Of a stretch of 64,000 bases of DNA, positions 17,269-25,874 are shown piece by piece (position 1 is the stretch's first letter; the number at the start of each line of letters is the position of its first letter). A model generated the notes under the pieces. That model made no database searches and had not been told where the DNA came from. It saw only the letters and a program-made list of their open reading frames with translations. Location: contig NZ_FNKU01000001.1 of NCBI RefSeq assembly GCF_900100365.1, positions 1,488,001 through 1,552,000 on the forward strand. The letters are read 5' to 3'. This DNA is from Pseudomonas cannabina. GTDB lineage: Bacteria; Pseudomonadota; Gammaproteobacteria; Pseudomonadales; Pseudomonadaceae. Both the position numbers and the translations under genes were made by a program.

Positions 17269-18282
17269 TCATAGCGACCACGCCGAGGGCGACTGCAGCC
17301 GTTTGCCAGTCAATTGCCCCAGCGCAGCCAGGTCTTGCTCGGCATGGCTCTGACGCAAAAAGACAGGCAGATCGGCAATCAGTCGGGCGAAATGCGCATC
17401 CTTGCAATACGGGCCTGCGCCCACGGCGCGACCGACGTGCTGGATAACCTGCTCGGCGGTCTGCTCGATAAACGCCCGACAGCGCCGGGCGATGACTTCC
17501 GCGTTCTCGGTGGGCGCTTTATTCAGGTGTGTGGCGGCCGCACGCAGCACATCGGCCGCGGCGTGCAGCGCGACGTCTACGGCGCCCAGATGCGCGAACG
17601 CATGGGGCTCGTCGCGCTTGCCGACCTGTTGCAACAGACGCGTCGCGATCGAACGCGATGCGCCGAACCAGCAGGCCGCTATGCCGATACCGCCTTGCCA
17701 GAACCCCGGTCGAGCCAGATAACCGCCCGGTTCGCCGACCCGCTCTGCGCTGGCCCGCTCGAACAGGACTTCGACGCTACCGGTCGCACCCATGCCTACC
17801 GCTCGCCAGCCGTCGTTGGTGACGTGGACGCCCGGCTGGTCGAGACGTACGGCGACCAGTTGTTGACGCTGTTGCTCGTCCCATACGGTGATCAGCGCGT
17901 GGCTCAAGGCCGACGCACCGGAGCACCAGGCTTTGCGGCCATCCAGGCGAAGTGAATCGCCGCTGCCGCGAAGCGTTACCCGTGCCTGTGGCGGCTCTGC
18001 CGCCCACATGCCCCAGGTACTGAATTGTTCGGGGGGCGGGGCACCCAGTTCCGCCATGATCGCCAAGGCGTCAGTGTGCCCCTCGTACAACTTGCACAAC
18101 CCCAGGTCATGGCCTGCAACGCAGGCCAGCGCCTGCCAGCGCTCAAGTGTCTGACCACCGGCAGGCAGGGGGAGCTGATCCAGACCTTCATTGACCAGTG
18201 CCTGCAAGCACTCGCCCAGCGCACGCGTGTCGGCATAGCCCTGCCTGCGCCAGTCGAGAAACTCACTCAAGGCATCGGTCAT
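17269..18282 (-). CDS. Acyl-CoA dehydrogenase-like flavoprotein
   Basis: The 337-residue protein has the acyl-CoA dehydrogenase fold pattern but is shorter than the usual ~380 residues. Visible elements are WGMWAAEPPQARVTL (flavin region), GRKAWCSGASALSHALI (middle beta-domain) and a C-terminal helix bundle ending in FLRQSHAEQDLAALG, a motif found in atypical members in place of the usual catalytic-loop sequence. It starts at ATG 18282, overlapping the glgX stop by four bases. An acyl-CoA dehydrogenase is unexpected in a trehalose/glycogen operon; it may oxidise an acyl or other intermediate of the same unknown pathway as the PIG-L, methyltransferase and glycosyltransferase genes that follow. 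Confidence 0.8.
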   Translation of the reverse strand: MTDALSEFLDWRRQGYADTRALGECLQALVNEGLDQLPLPAGGQTLERWQALACVAGHDLGLCKLYEGHTDALAIMAELGAPPPEQFSTWGMWAAEPPQARVTLRGSGDSLRLDGRKAWCSGASALSHALITVWDEQQRQQLVAVRLDQPGVHVTNDGWRAVGMGATGSVEVLFERASAERVGEPGGYLARPGFWQGGIGIAACWFGASRSIATRLLQQVGKRDEPHAFAHLGAVDVALHAAADVLRAAATHLNKAPTENAEVIARRCRAFIEQTAEQVIQHVGRAVGAGPYCKDAHFARLIADLPVFLRQSHAEQDLAALGQLTGKRLQSPSAWSL

Positions 18283-20462
18283 TGCTGATCTTCGCGCTTC
18301 AATTCGAACAGCAGCAGTGAACGCGGGGTGACGGTGTATTGCGAACCGAACGCGAACTGCTCCTTGTTGCGGGCATCGTCCTGATTGGTATCGATCAGGC
18401 ACTCGTAATGCGTGCCTTCAGGCACTTCCGGCAGCGTGAAGTTGACGCCATCGTGATGGGCGTTGACCACCAGCAGCAGGGTGGCGTCTGCGCCTGGGCG
18501 GCGGATGCCGGTTTCCTGTGCGCGACCATCCATCAGCATGCCCAGGCAACGGCCATTGGCATCGTGCCATTGTTCGACACTCATCTCTTCGCCATTCGGC
18601 GCGAGCCAGGTCACGTCCTTGACGCCGATTTCTTCGTTGTAGTCGCCTACCAGGAAGCGGCTACGGCGCAGGATCGGGTAAGTCTGACGCAGCTTGATCA
18701 CGCGGGTCACGAACTTGAGCAGCGCCTCGCCGTCCTCGTCCAGATCCCAGTTGATCCAGCCAATCTCGCTGTCCTGACAGTAGGCGTTGTTATTGCCGTG
18801 CTGGGTGCGGGCGAACTCGTCACCGGCCACAATCATCGGTGTGCCTTGCGCCAGCAGCAGGGTGGCGAAGAAGTTGCGCATCTGGCGCAGACGCAGGGCA
18901 TTGATTTCCGGATCTTCGGTCGGACCTTCAACACCATGGTTCCAGGACAGGTTGTTGTTGCTGCCATCCTGGTTGTTTTCGTCGTTCGCTTCGTTGTGCT
19001 TGTCGTTGTACGACACCAGGTCGTGCAGCGTGAAGCCGTCGTGCGCAGTGATGAAGTTCACCGAAGCCTGAGGGCGGCGACCGCGCTGGTTGAACATGTT
19101 GCCGGAGGCCGTCATGCGCGCTGCGAAGTCGGCCAGTTGGCCTTCATCGCCTTTCCAGAACGCACGCACGGTGTCACGGAATTTGTCGTTCCACTCCATC
19201 CAGCCCGGCGGGAAGCCACCGACCTGATAACCGCCCGGGCCGCAGTCCCAAGGCTCGGCAACCAGTTTGACCTGACGCAGGATCGGGTCCTGACGGCAGG
19301 CAACGAGGAAGCTGTGACGCTCGTCGAAACCGTCGTGGTACCGACCGAGAATGGTGGCAAGGTCGAAGCGGAAGCCGTCGACGTGCATTTCCGACGCCCA
19401 GTAGCGCAGCGAATCGGTGACCATCTGCAGCACGCAAGGGTGACTCAGGTCGAGGGTGTTGCCTGTACCGGAATCGTTGATGTAGTAGCGCTTGTCGTCC
19501 GGCATCAGCCTGTAATAGGAGGCATTGTCGATACCGCGCATGGACAGGGTAGGGCCCAGCTCGTTGCCCTCGGCGGTGTGGTTGTAGACCACATCGAGAA
19601 TGACTTCCAGACCGGCGTGGTGCAGGTGTGCAACCATTTCCTTGAACTCGGCAATCTTGCCGCTTGCTAGGTAGCGCGGGTCCGGGGCGAAGAACGCAAT
19701 ACTGTTGTAGCCCCAGTAGTTGGTCATGCCTTTTTGCAACAGGTGCTGATCGTTGACGAACGCGTGGATCGGCAACAGCTCGACGGAGGTCACGCCCAGC
19801 TTGCGGATGTGCTCGACGACCGGCGCTGACCCCAGCCCGGCGAAGGTGCCGTGCAGTTCTTCGGCAACCTCAGGGTGGCGCATGGTGATACCGCGCACGT
19901 GGGTCTCGTAGAAAATGGTCTTGTCCCACGGCGTACCGACACGCTGGTCACGGCCCCAGGTGTAGGCCTCGTCAATGACCTTGCTTTTCGGTACGAACGG
20001 CGCGCTGTCGCGTTCGTCGAAGCTCAGGTCGCCATCCGGATGGCCGATGGTGTAGCCGAACAGCGCTTCCGACCACTTCAGTTCACCCACCAATTGCTTG
20101 GCGTACGGGTCGATCAACAGTTTGTTGTGGTTGAAGCGATGGCCGTTCTTCGGATCGTAAGGGCCGTACACGCGGTAGCCGTAAATCTGGCCGGGATGAG
20201 CATCGGGCAGGTAACCGTGGTAGATCTCATCGGTGTATTCCGGAAGCTCGATGCGCTCCAGTTCTACTTCACCGGTCGAGTCGAACAGGCAAAGCTCCAC
20301 TTTGGTAGCGTTTGCCGAAAACAAGGCAAAGTTGACGCCCAGGCCATCCCAGCTGGCACCGAGTGGGAAGGGAAGTCCTTCACGAATGCGTGTCGGGGTA
20401 CTGGACGGTGTGTCTTGCGTGGCCGAACTTTCTTCCGACGCTGATGTGGACTTCGTATTCAT
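18279..20462 (-). CDS. glgX: Glycogen debranching enzyme GlgX
   Basis: The 727-residue protein is a GH13 isoamylase/GlgX. It has an N-terminal CBM48-like region (FPLGASWDGLGVNFALFSANA), then GH13 region I VVYNHTAEG, region II GFRFDLATIL with the catalytic Asp, and region IV ITAHDGFTLHDLVSYN. It hydrolyses alpha-1,6 branches of limit-dextrins to release maltooligosaccharides for MalQ and TreY. The start at 20462 is preferred over the longer frame because an AGGAAGG ribosome binding site precedes it and the N-terminal 25 residues are already a low-complexity Ser/Thr leader. It lies 158 bases after the DUF2934 gene. Confidence 0.95.
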   Translation of the reverse strand: MNTKSTSASEESSATQDTPSSTPTRIREGLPFPLGASWDGLGVNFALFSANATKVELCLFDSTGEVELERIELPEYTDEIYHGYLPDAHPGQIYGYRVYGPYDPKNGHRFNHNKLLIDPYAKQLVGELKWSEALFGYTIGHPDGDLSFDERDSAPFVPKSKVIDEAYTWGRDQRVGTPWDKTIFYETHVRGITMRHPEVAEELHGTFAGLGSAPVVEHIRKLGVTSVELLPIHAFVNDQHLLQKGMTNYWGYNSIAFFAPDPRYLASGKIAEFKEMVAHLHHAGLEVILDVVYNHTAEGNELGPTLSMRGIDNASYYRLMPDDKRYYINDSGTGNTLDLSHPCVLQMVTDSLRYWASEMHVDGFRFDLATILGRYHDGFDERHSFLVACRQDPILRQVKLVAEPWDCGPGGYQVGGFPPGWMEWNDKFRDTVRAFWKGDEGQLADFAARMTASGNMFNQRGRRPQASVNFITAHDGFTLHDLVSYNDKHNEANDENNQDGSNNNLSWNHGVEGPTEDPEINALRLRQMRNFFATLLLAQGTPMIVAGDEFARTQHGNNNAYCQDSEIGWINWDLDEDGEALLKFVTRVIKLRQTYPILRRSRFLVGDYNEEIGVKDVTWLAPNGEEMSVEQWHDANGRCLGMLMDGRAQETGIRRPGADATLLLVVNAHHDGVNFTLPEVPEGTHYECLIDTNQDDARNKEQFAFGSQYTVTPRSLLLFELKREDQQ

Positions 20463-20620
20463 GGGACCTTCCTGACGTCTGATGATTTTCTGAGCGGCCA
20501 AGACCGCTACCGAAGCCGGAAGGCTTCGATATTGACGATAGAGTGTGGGGGTGCAGCAAGCCTGACTTCAATGTTCCGAGCAGGCCTGCGGTAGTGGACT
20601 GGCATAGCGTACGAAGAGTA

Positions 20621-20998
20621 TCACTCAGCCGATGGCTTGCGCGGTTTCTTCGCGGCCGACTTGGCGGGAGCGTCGGTTGCCGGCGCCGAACCTGCCGCTG
20701 CCTTTGGCTTGGGAGCTGCTTTGGCCGCTGGCTTGGGCTTGGCTGGCGTCGGTTTTGCCGCAGGTGCAGACTTGGCCACCGGTTTGGCAGCGCCCTTGGC
20801 TGGCGCCTTGGCTTTGTCCACTTCAGGCAGCTTGGGCTTGCTCGACTTGCTGACGGTGGACTTGTTCGGCGCCAGCGCCTCGGCTTCCGCCAGCTTGCGC
20901 GCCATTTCCCAATGACGCTCGTCGTGACCGGAAGGCTTGCCTTCCGATTCCCAGATTTGATAAGCAAAATCGCGAATTCGTTTTTCGTCGGCACTCAT
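20621..20998 (-). CDS. DUF2934 protein with long Lys/Ala/Pro tail
   Basis: The 125-residue protein begins with a DUF2934 domain of about 40 residues (RIRDFAYQIWESEGKPSGHD, then ERHWEMARKLAEAEA). The remaining ~80 residues are a low-complexity, strongly basic Lys-Ala-Pro tail resembling histone H1-like bacterial proteins. It sits between treY and glgX, and an equivalent small gene occurs at this position in other pseudomonads as I recall. Function is unknown; the tail could bind nucleic acid or polyanionic glucan-associated factors. It starts 17 bases after the treY stop. Confidence 0.85.
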   Translation of the reverse strand: MSADEKRIRDFAYQIWESEGKPSGHDERHWEMARKLAEAEALAPNKSTVSKSSKPKLPEVDKAKAPAKGAAKPVAKSAPAAKPTPAKPKPAAKAAPKPKAAAGSAPATDAPAKSAAKKPRKPSAE

Positions 20999-21015
20999 CT
21001 CGACACTCCCAGGTA

Positions 21016-23799
21016 TTACGTAGTTTGAATAAGCATATTGACGGAAAATCTCTCAAGCACTGTGCTGAGGGGCAGTTCCCGATCATGTGTAACGACAACG
21101 TCAGAAAAGAGGCCTTTCCAATCTGAACCAGAATCGGCAAATGGCACGATAATCTGCGTGTCGCCCCAATTGGCAGCGTTAATCAATGGAGTTTGTGCAG
21201 TGCCCAATAGTTCACTGCTTATGCGTGGGACTACGATGATAGCGCGCACTCCTTGCGTGACCCTGGCAAACGCCATGACCTGATCGGCATGGCTGCCCTT
21301 TATTTCCAGCGGGAGATACTCCCCCTCACTGAACAGCGTCGAATGCGTGGCCCGCAGGTTCAACACCTTCGCAATCAGTGCCTGTTTGATTCGGCCGTCC
21401 TGCCAGTGACTCAACAGATCGTCAACGCTGGCCTGTTCTGCCAGTGCCTTTTGCCGGGCTGCGTAATCCACCGGACGACGGTTGTCCGGATCCACCAGAC
21501 TGAAATCCCAGAACTCGGTGCCCTGATACAAATCGGGGACGCCGGGCACGGTCAAGCGTAGCAAGGTTTGCGCCAGGCTGTTGAGCGCGCCGGCGGTGGC
21601 AATACGATTCGCCGTAGCGCTGAGTGACTGGCGCAGCGCCAGCGCTTCGGGAGCCAGCAGCAACCGTTGCAAAAACTCGCGGCAGGCCGTTTCGTAGGCC
21701 TGATTGGGCGCGCTCCAGCTGCTCTGCAATTTGGCTTCGCGCAGGGCCTTCTCCTGCCACTGCACCATGCGCTTGGTATACGCTTCGTGGGCCTCTTCGC
21801 CTTCCAGACTCAGAGGCCAACTGCCCAGTAAAGCCTGGTAAAGCATCAATTCGTCACCGGCGCTGATTGGCGATTCATCGCCTTTCAACGGCAGGGCCAG
21901 CTGCCGCCAGCGTTCTACTTGCTCGGCATACCAGGGCGCGCACTCGCTGAGTACTGCCAGACGGGTGCGGGTGTCTTCGCCACGCTTGTGGTCATGCGTC
22001 GCAGTGGTCAGCAGGTTGTCGGGAAACTTTTCCAGACGTTGCAGGCAGACCTGATGGAAGTCCTCGACCGGTGCACTGAAATGCTGCGGATGAAAGCCCA
22101 CGTCGTTACGCGACAGCAGCACCGCAGAACGGTAGAACGACGTGTCCTCGACCGACTTGGCAGCCACCGGGGAGGTCAGTTGCTGGAAGCGCACGCAAGC
22201 GTTCTTGTACAGCTTGCGCAAGTGCCCGCGTGGCAGTTGACGCCACGACTCGCCACCCAGCCAGCGGGCCAGATAGTCCAGCACCGGCCAGTCGCCTTCA
22301 TTCAGCGTGGTACGAGCGCCTTCCATCGCTTGCTGGAAGTAGCGATCGTCTTCTGCCGAGCGGCCGCAGACCGAAATGTAGGTACGGTAGATCGGGAAAT
22401 TCACCACCAGCGCCAACAGCGCCCGGCGAATCGCGCCCAGTGTCAGGTCACGGCTCATCAAATCGCTGCGTGCCACTTGCAGCAGGGACTGCGCGACGTT
22501 CTCGAAATCGCCTGCGAGGGTGCCATGCAAGACCAGATCACGAGCGACCAGCACTTCTTGATCGAAGTCAGCAGTCCGCTCGCTCAGTCGGCTCCACAGC
22601 TCGCCCAGTGGCTCTTTGCCTTTGGGATCGTGTTGCAACAGCGACACCTGATTCATGAATTCGTAACCGGTGGTGCCGTCCACGCTCCAGTCTTCGCGCA
22701 ATGGCTCGTCCGGGCCGAGAATCTTCTCGACGAAAATAGGCAGATGCTCGATCTGCGCTTCGGCAGGGCGTTGCTTGAGCAGGCTCTTGACCCGCCGATG
22801 CAGCTTGCGGCCGTAGCCACGCGGATTGGCCAGCCCGTCGATGTGGTCAATGCGCAAGCCGTCAACCAGGCCATCGGCAACCAGCTGGAAGATTTTGCCG
22901 TGAGTCGCTTCGAATACCTGTGGCCGCTCGACACGCAAGCCGCCCAGTTCGTTGATGTCGAAGAAGCGCCGCCAGTTGATGTCGTCGCCAGCCGTTCGCC
23001 AACTGGCCAGACGGTAGTGCTGGCGCTCGAGCAACTGGTGCAGGCGCTGGAAACCTGCGGGTGTGCTGGAATCGAAATGTGCCAGCAGTTGGTCGATTGC
23101 CTTGCGGGTCTGCGAGCTTTTCGCCTGCTCGGCCAGTTCGGCCTTGGCCTGACGGGCACGCTCGTAGGCCTGCGGGTACTCGACCAGCGCGGTGAAACGC
23201 TGGGCCAGCTCTTTGAGCTGTGGATCTTCGACCGATTGCAGCAGTGCGCCGTAGGTCAGCGGACAGATCGGGAAGTGATGCTGATAGTGCTCGATGTAAA
23301 ACGAACCCTGGTCAGCATCGAAGCGCAGCGGGATTTCTCCGGCCTGCAACACCGTGCCGTAATCGCTGCTCAGGAAGGGCAGCAGCAACTGTCCTTCCAG
23401 CAGCGGATCAGGTGAATTCCACTGAATGTCGAAAAATTCCGCGTAAGGGCTGCGACCGCCCCATTCCAGCAGGTCCAGCCACCATGGGTTGTCTGCGCCA
23501 CCGACGGCCATGTGATTGGAGACGATGTCGAGAATCAGCCCCATGCCGTGTTCGCGCAGGGTGGCGACCAGACGCAGCAGCGCAGGTTCGCCGCCCAGTT
23601 CCGGGTTGATGACGGTCGGGTCCACAACGTCGTAGCCGTGCATCGAGCCGGCCCGTGCTTTCAACAGCGGTGAAGCGTAGATATGGCTGATGCCCAGGCT
23701 GGCAAAGTAGGGCACCAGTGGCACCGCATCGTCGAGGGTGAAATCTTTATGGAATTGCAGGCGCTGAGTGGCACGCAAAGGTTGTAATGGACGGCTCAT
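21016..23799 (-). CDS. treY: Maltooligosyl trehalose synthase TreY
   Basis: The 927-residue GH13 enzyme begins LRATQRLQFHKDFTLDDAVP and has GISHIYASPLLKARAGSMHGYDVVD near residues 34-58, region I LDIVSNHMAV, and region II DGLRIDHIDGLANP. TreY isomerises the reducing-end alpha-1,4 bond of a maltodextrin to alpha,alpha-1,1, giving maltooligosyltrehalose, which TreZ then cleaves to trehalose. It overlaps malQ by four bases (23796-23799). The length is typical of bacterial TreY. Trehalose from this route serves osmotic and desiccation tolerance. Confidence 0.96.
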   Translation of the reverse strand: MSRPLQPLRATQRLQFHKDFTLDDAVPLVPYFASLGISHIYASPLLKARAGSMHGYDVVDPTVINPELGGEPALLRLVATLREHGMGLILDIVSNHMAVGGADNPWWLDLLEWGGRSPYAEFFDIQWNSPDPLLEGQLLLPFLSSDYGTVLQAGEIPLRFDADQGSFYIEHYQHHFPICPLTYGALLQSVEDPQLKELAQRFTALVEYPQAYERARQAKAELAEQAKSSQTRKAIDQLLAHFDSSTPAGFQRLHQLLERQHYRLASWRTAGDDINWRRFFDINELGGLRVERPQVFEATHGKIFQLVADGLVDGLRIDHIDGLANPRGYGRKLHRRVKSLLKQRPAEAQIEHLPIFVEKILGPDEPLREDWSVDGTTGYEFMNQVSLLQHDPKGKEPLGELWSRLSERTADFDQEVLVARDLVLHGTLAGDFENVAQSLLQVARSDLMSRDLTLGAIRRALLALVVNFPIYRTYISVCGRSAEDDRYFQQAMEGARTTLNEGDWPVLDYLARWLGGESWRQLPRGHLRKLYKNACVRFQQLTSPVAAKSVEDTSFYRSAVLLSRNDVGFHPQHFSAPVEDFHQVCLQRLEKFPDNLLTTATHDHKRGEDTRTRLAVLSECAPWYAEQVERWRQLALPLKGDESPISAGDELMLYQALLGSWPLSLEGEEAHEAYTKRMVQWQEKALREAKLQSSWSAPNQAYETACREFLQRLLLAPEALALRQSLSATANRIATAGALNSLAQTLLRLTVPGVPDLYQGTEFWDFSLVDPDNRRPVDYAARQKALAEQASVDDLLSHWQDGRIKQALIAKVLNLRATHSTLFSEGEYLPLEIKGSHADQVMAFARVTQGVRAIIVVPRISSELLGTAQTPLINAANWGDTQIIVPFADSGSDWKGLFSDVVVTHDRELPLSTVLERFSVNMLIQTT

Positions 23800-25874
23800 C
23801 GGTCACGCTCCGCAGCTTGCAGCCGGGATTGGGAGAGCAATTCCAGTCGTCGAGCAGCATGTGGTTTATCAAGCAGGGTGGCGGCATCGCCGGGCAGGCG
23901 TCTGCGCCAGTTCGGGTGGCTGTCTATGGTGCCGGGCAGGTTGGCCTGTTCTTCGACACCCAACGCATCTTCGAGGGGCAAGAGCACCAGCGGCGCGCGG
24001 GTCTGGCCCAGGTAGCGAACGCTGGCGTCGATGATGTGCTCCGGGTCTTCGCTGTCGGAAGGCAAGTCATCGATGTTTTGGCTCAAGGCAAAGCGCAGGC
24101 TTTGTGACTCGCGCACGCGCTCTTCGCGCCACTGGGATTCGCGCTGTTCGTCGATATGATCCAGACGGGCATTCCATTCGATGTCCAGCTCGCTGAGCCA
24201 GCCAGCGAGTGTCGGCAGGTCGTGGGTGCTGGTGGTTGCCAGCGCCTGATCGGACCAGTCGAGGATCGGTTTGAACTGGCCGTTGTTCTGTTCGAACAAC
24301 AGCACGCGCATGCCGAGAATGGAGCGCGCGATCAGCTTGTCGCTCAGGCCTTCGGGCACCGTGCCCAGGTCTTCACCCAGCACGATTGCCTTGTGGCGCC
24401 ACGATTCGAGGCTTAACAGGCGCAGCATGTCGTCGAGCGGGAAATTCAGGTAGGCGCCTTCACTGGGCGGCGAACCCATCGGGATCACCCACAGGCGTTG
24501 CAGGCCCATGACGTGGTCGATGCGCAGGCCGCCAGCGTGGGCGAAGTTGGCCCGCAGCATCTCGATGAAGGCACGAAAACCGTTGCGCTTGAGCCCGTCC
24601 GGGGAAAAGGCAGAGATCCCCCAGCTTTGTCCGGCGCGTTTGAGGATGTCCGGTGGTGCGCCGACGGTCAGTGCTGATAGCAGTTCATCCTGACGACTCC
24701 ACGCCTGACTGCCAGCGCCATCGGCACCGACTGCCAGATCGGCGATCAGACCCACGCGCATGCCGCTGCTGCGGGCGGCGTCCTGAGCGCGTTTGAGGCT
24801 GCGGTCGATCAGCCACTGGGCAAACGCATGGAAGCTGATTTGTGCGCTGTGACTGGCGGCAAAATCGGCAACGGCCTTGCCACGCGGGTCCTTGAATGGC
24901 TCTGGCCATTCATGCCAATTATCACCGATACCGAGCTCGGCGGATGCTGCGCGCAGCGCTTCGAAGCGGCAATGATTCTCCAGCGCCTCGCCGCCACTGT
25001 GGCGAAAGCTGTTGAAGTCTTCATGCAGTGGATGAGCCGCCTTGCTGAACGCTTCGTAAAGCGCATGCAACGCTTTCCATTTGGCATTGGCGGCGGCTGG
25101 CCAGTCGATCAGTTGCAGCGTTTCCAGGCGTTTCATCTCGTCGCCAACGCCCGCCTGTTCGATTGCTTCGCGCCAGGCACGCTCGCCGAGAATCGCCCCC
25201 GGCGACGCATACAGGCTGTTCAGAAACAAGCGGCTGGACGGCGAATAGGGGCTGTAACGGTGTGGATCGTTGGCGAACATCGCGTGAATAGGGCTGATGC
25301 CGATTGCATCAGCACCTCGCTCTCCGGCAGCGCGTACCAGCGTCTCAAGTGCTTCGGTGTCGCCAAAGCCGCCGTCGCCGTTACGGCGCAGGCTATACAG
25401 TTGGGCGGTCAGGCCCCAGCCGCGCGGCACATCGGCTTCGGTGGCCATGGCCATGCTGAAACAGGTTTTCGGCGCAACTGCGATAGTCAGATGCTGCCCG
25501 GCGATTTCGAGCTGTTGATAGCCGGGCGGCGCGAGTGCAGGCAGTTCGCCTGACGCAGTCAGCCTGGCATCCAGCGATGAACCGTCTTCAAGATGCAGTG
25601 TGAAGGGCGTCTCTGGCGCAAACCACGCCGACATATCAAGATTGCTGTCCAGATCGACAGTCAGCAGCGGCGGGGCGCTGGCAGCGTGGCGCTCGGTTTG
25701 CAGGCATTGCAGGCTGGCGTCTATCGCTTCGCCATTTTCAGCAGAAAAACCCAGTGCTTCCAGAACCTTGCGCAAGACATCAGGGCTGACGGTCTGAGGC
25801 CGAGCGTTGGCGTCGACCCAATGCACCGACAGGCCGGCTGCGGTCGCAAGCCTTTCCAATTGCTCATTGTTCAT
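23796..25874 (-). CDS. malQ: 4-alpha-glucanotransferase MalQ (amylomaltase)
   Basis: The 692-residue GH77 enzyme shows DAIGISPIHAMFANDPHRYSPYS-type N-terminal sequence (about 195-220), LRIDHVMGLQRLW with the catalytic Asp near 455, VLGEDLGTVPEG near 507, and STHDLPTLAGW near 560. It disproportionates maltooligosaccharides, supplying chains long enough for TreY. ATG 25874 follows a GGAGGAACAGG ribosome binding site; the longer frame upstream is not needed. It overlaps the treZ stop by 11 bases. Confidence 0.95.
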   Translation of the reverse strand: MNNEQLERLATAAGLSVHWVDANARPQTVSPDVLRKVLEALGFSAENGEAIDASLQCLQTERHAASAPPLLTVDLDSNLDMSAWFAPETPFTLHLEDGSSLDARLTASGELPALAPPGYQQLEIAGQHLTIAVAPKTCFSMAMATEADVPRGWGLTAQLYSLRRNGDGGFGDTEALETLVRAAGERGADAIGISPIHAMFANDPHRYSPYSPSSRLFLNSLYASPGAILGERAWREAIEQAGVGDEMKRLETLQLIDWPAAANAKWKALHALYEAFSKAAHPLHEDFNSFRHSGGEALENHCRFEALRAASAELGIGDNWHEWPEPFKDPRGKAVADFAASHSAQISFHAFAQWLIDRSLKRAQDAARSSGMRVGLIADLAVGADGAGSQAWSRQDELLSALTVGAPPDILKRAGQSWGISAFSPDGLKRNGFRAFIEMLRANFAHAGGLRIDHVMGLQRLWVIPMGSPPSEGAYLNFPLDDMLRLLSLESWRHKAIVLGEDLGTVPEGLSDKLIARSILGMRVLLFEQNNGQFKPILDWSDQALATTSTHDLPTLAGWLSELDIEWNARLDHIDEQRESQWREERVRESQSLRFALSQNIDDLPSDSEDPEHIIDASVRYLGQTRAPLVLLPLEDALGVEEQANLPGTIDSHPNWRRRLPGDAATLLDKPHAARRLELLSQSRLQAAERDR

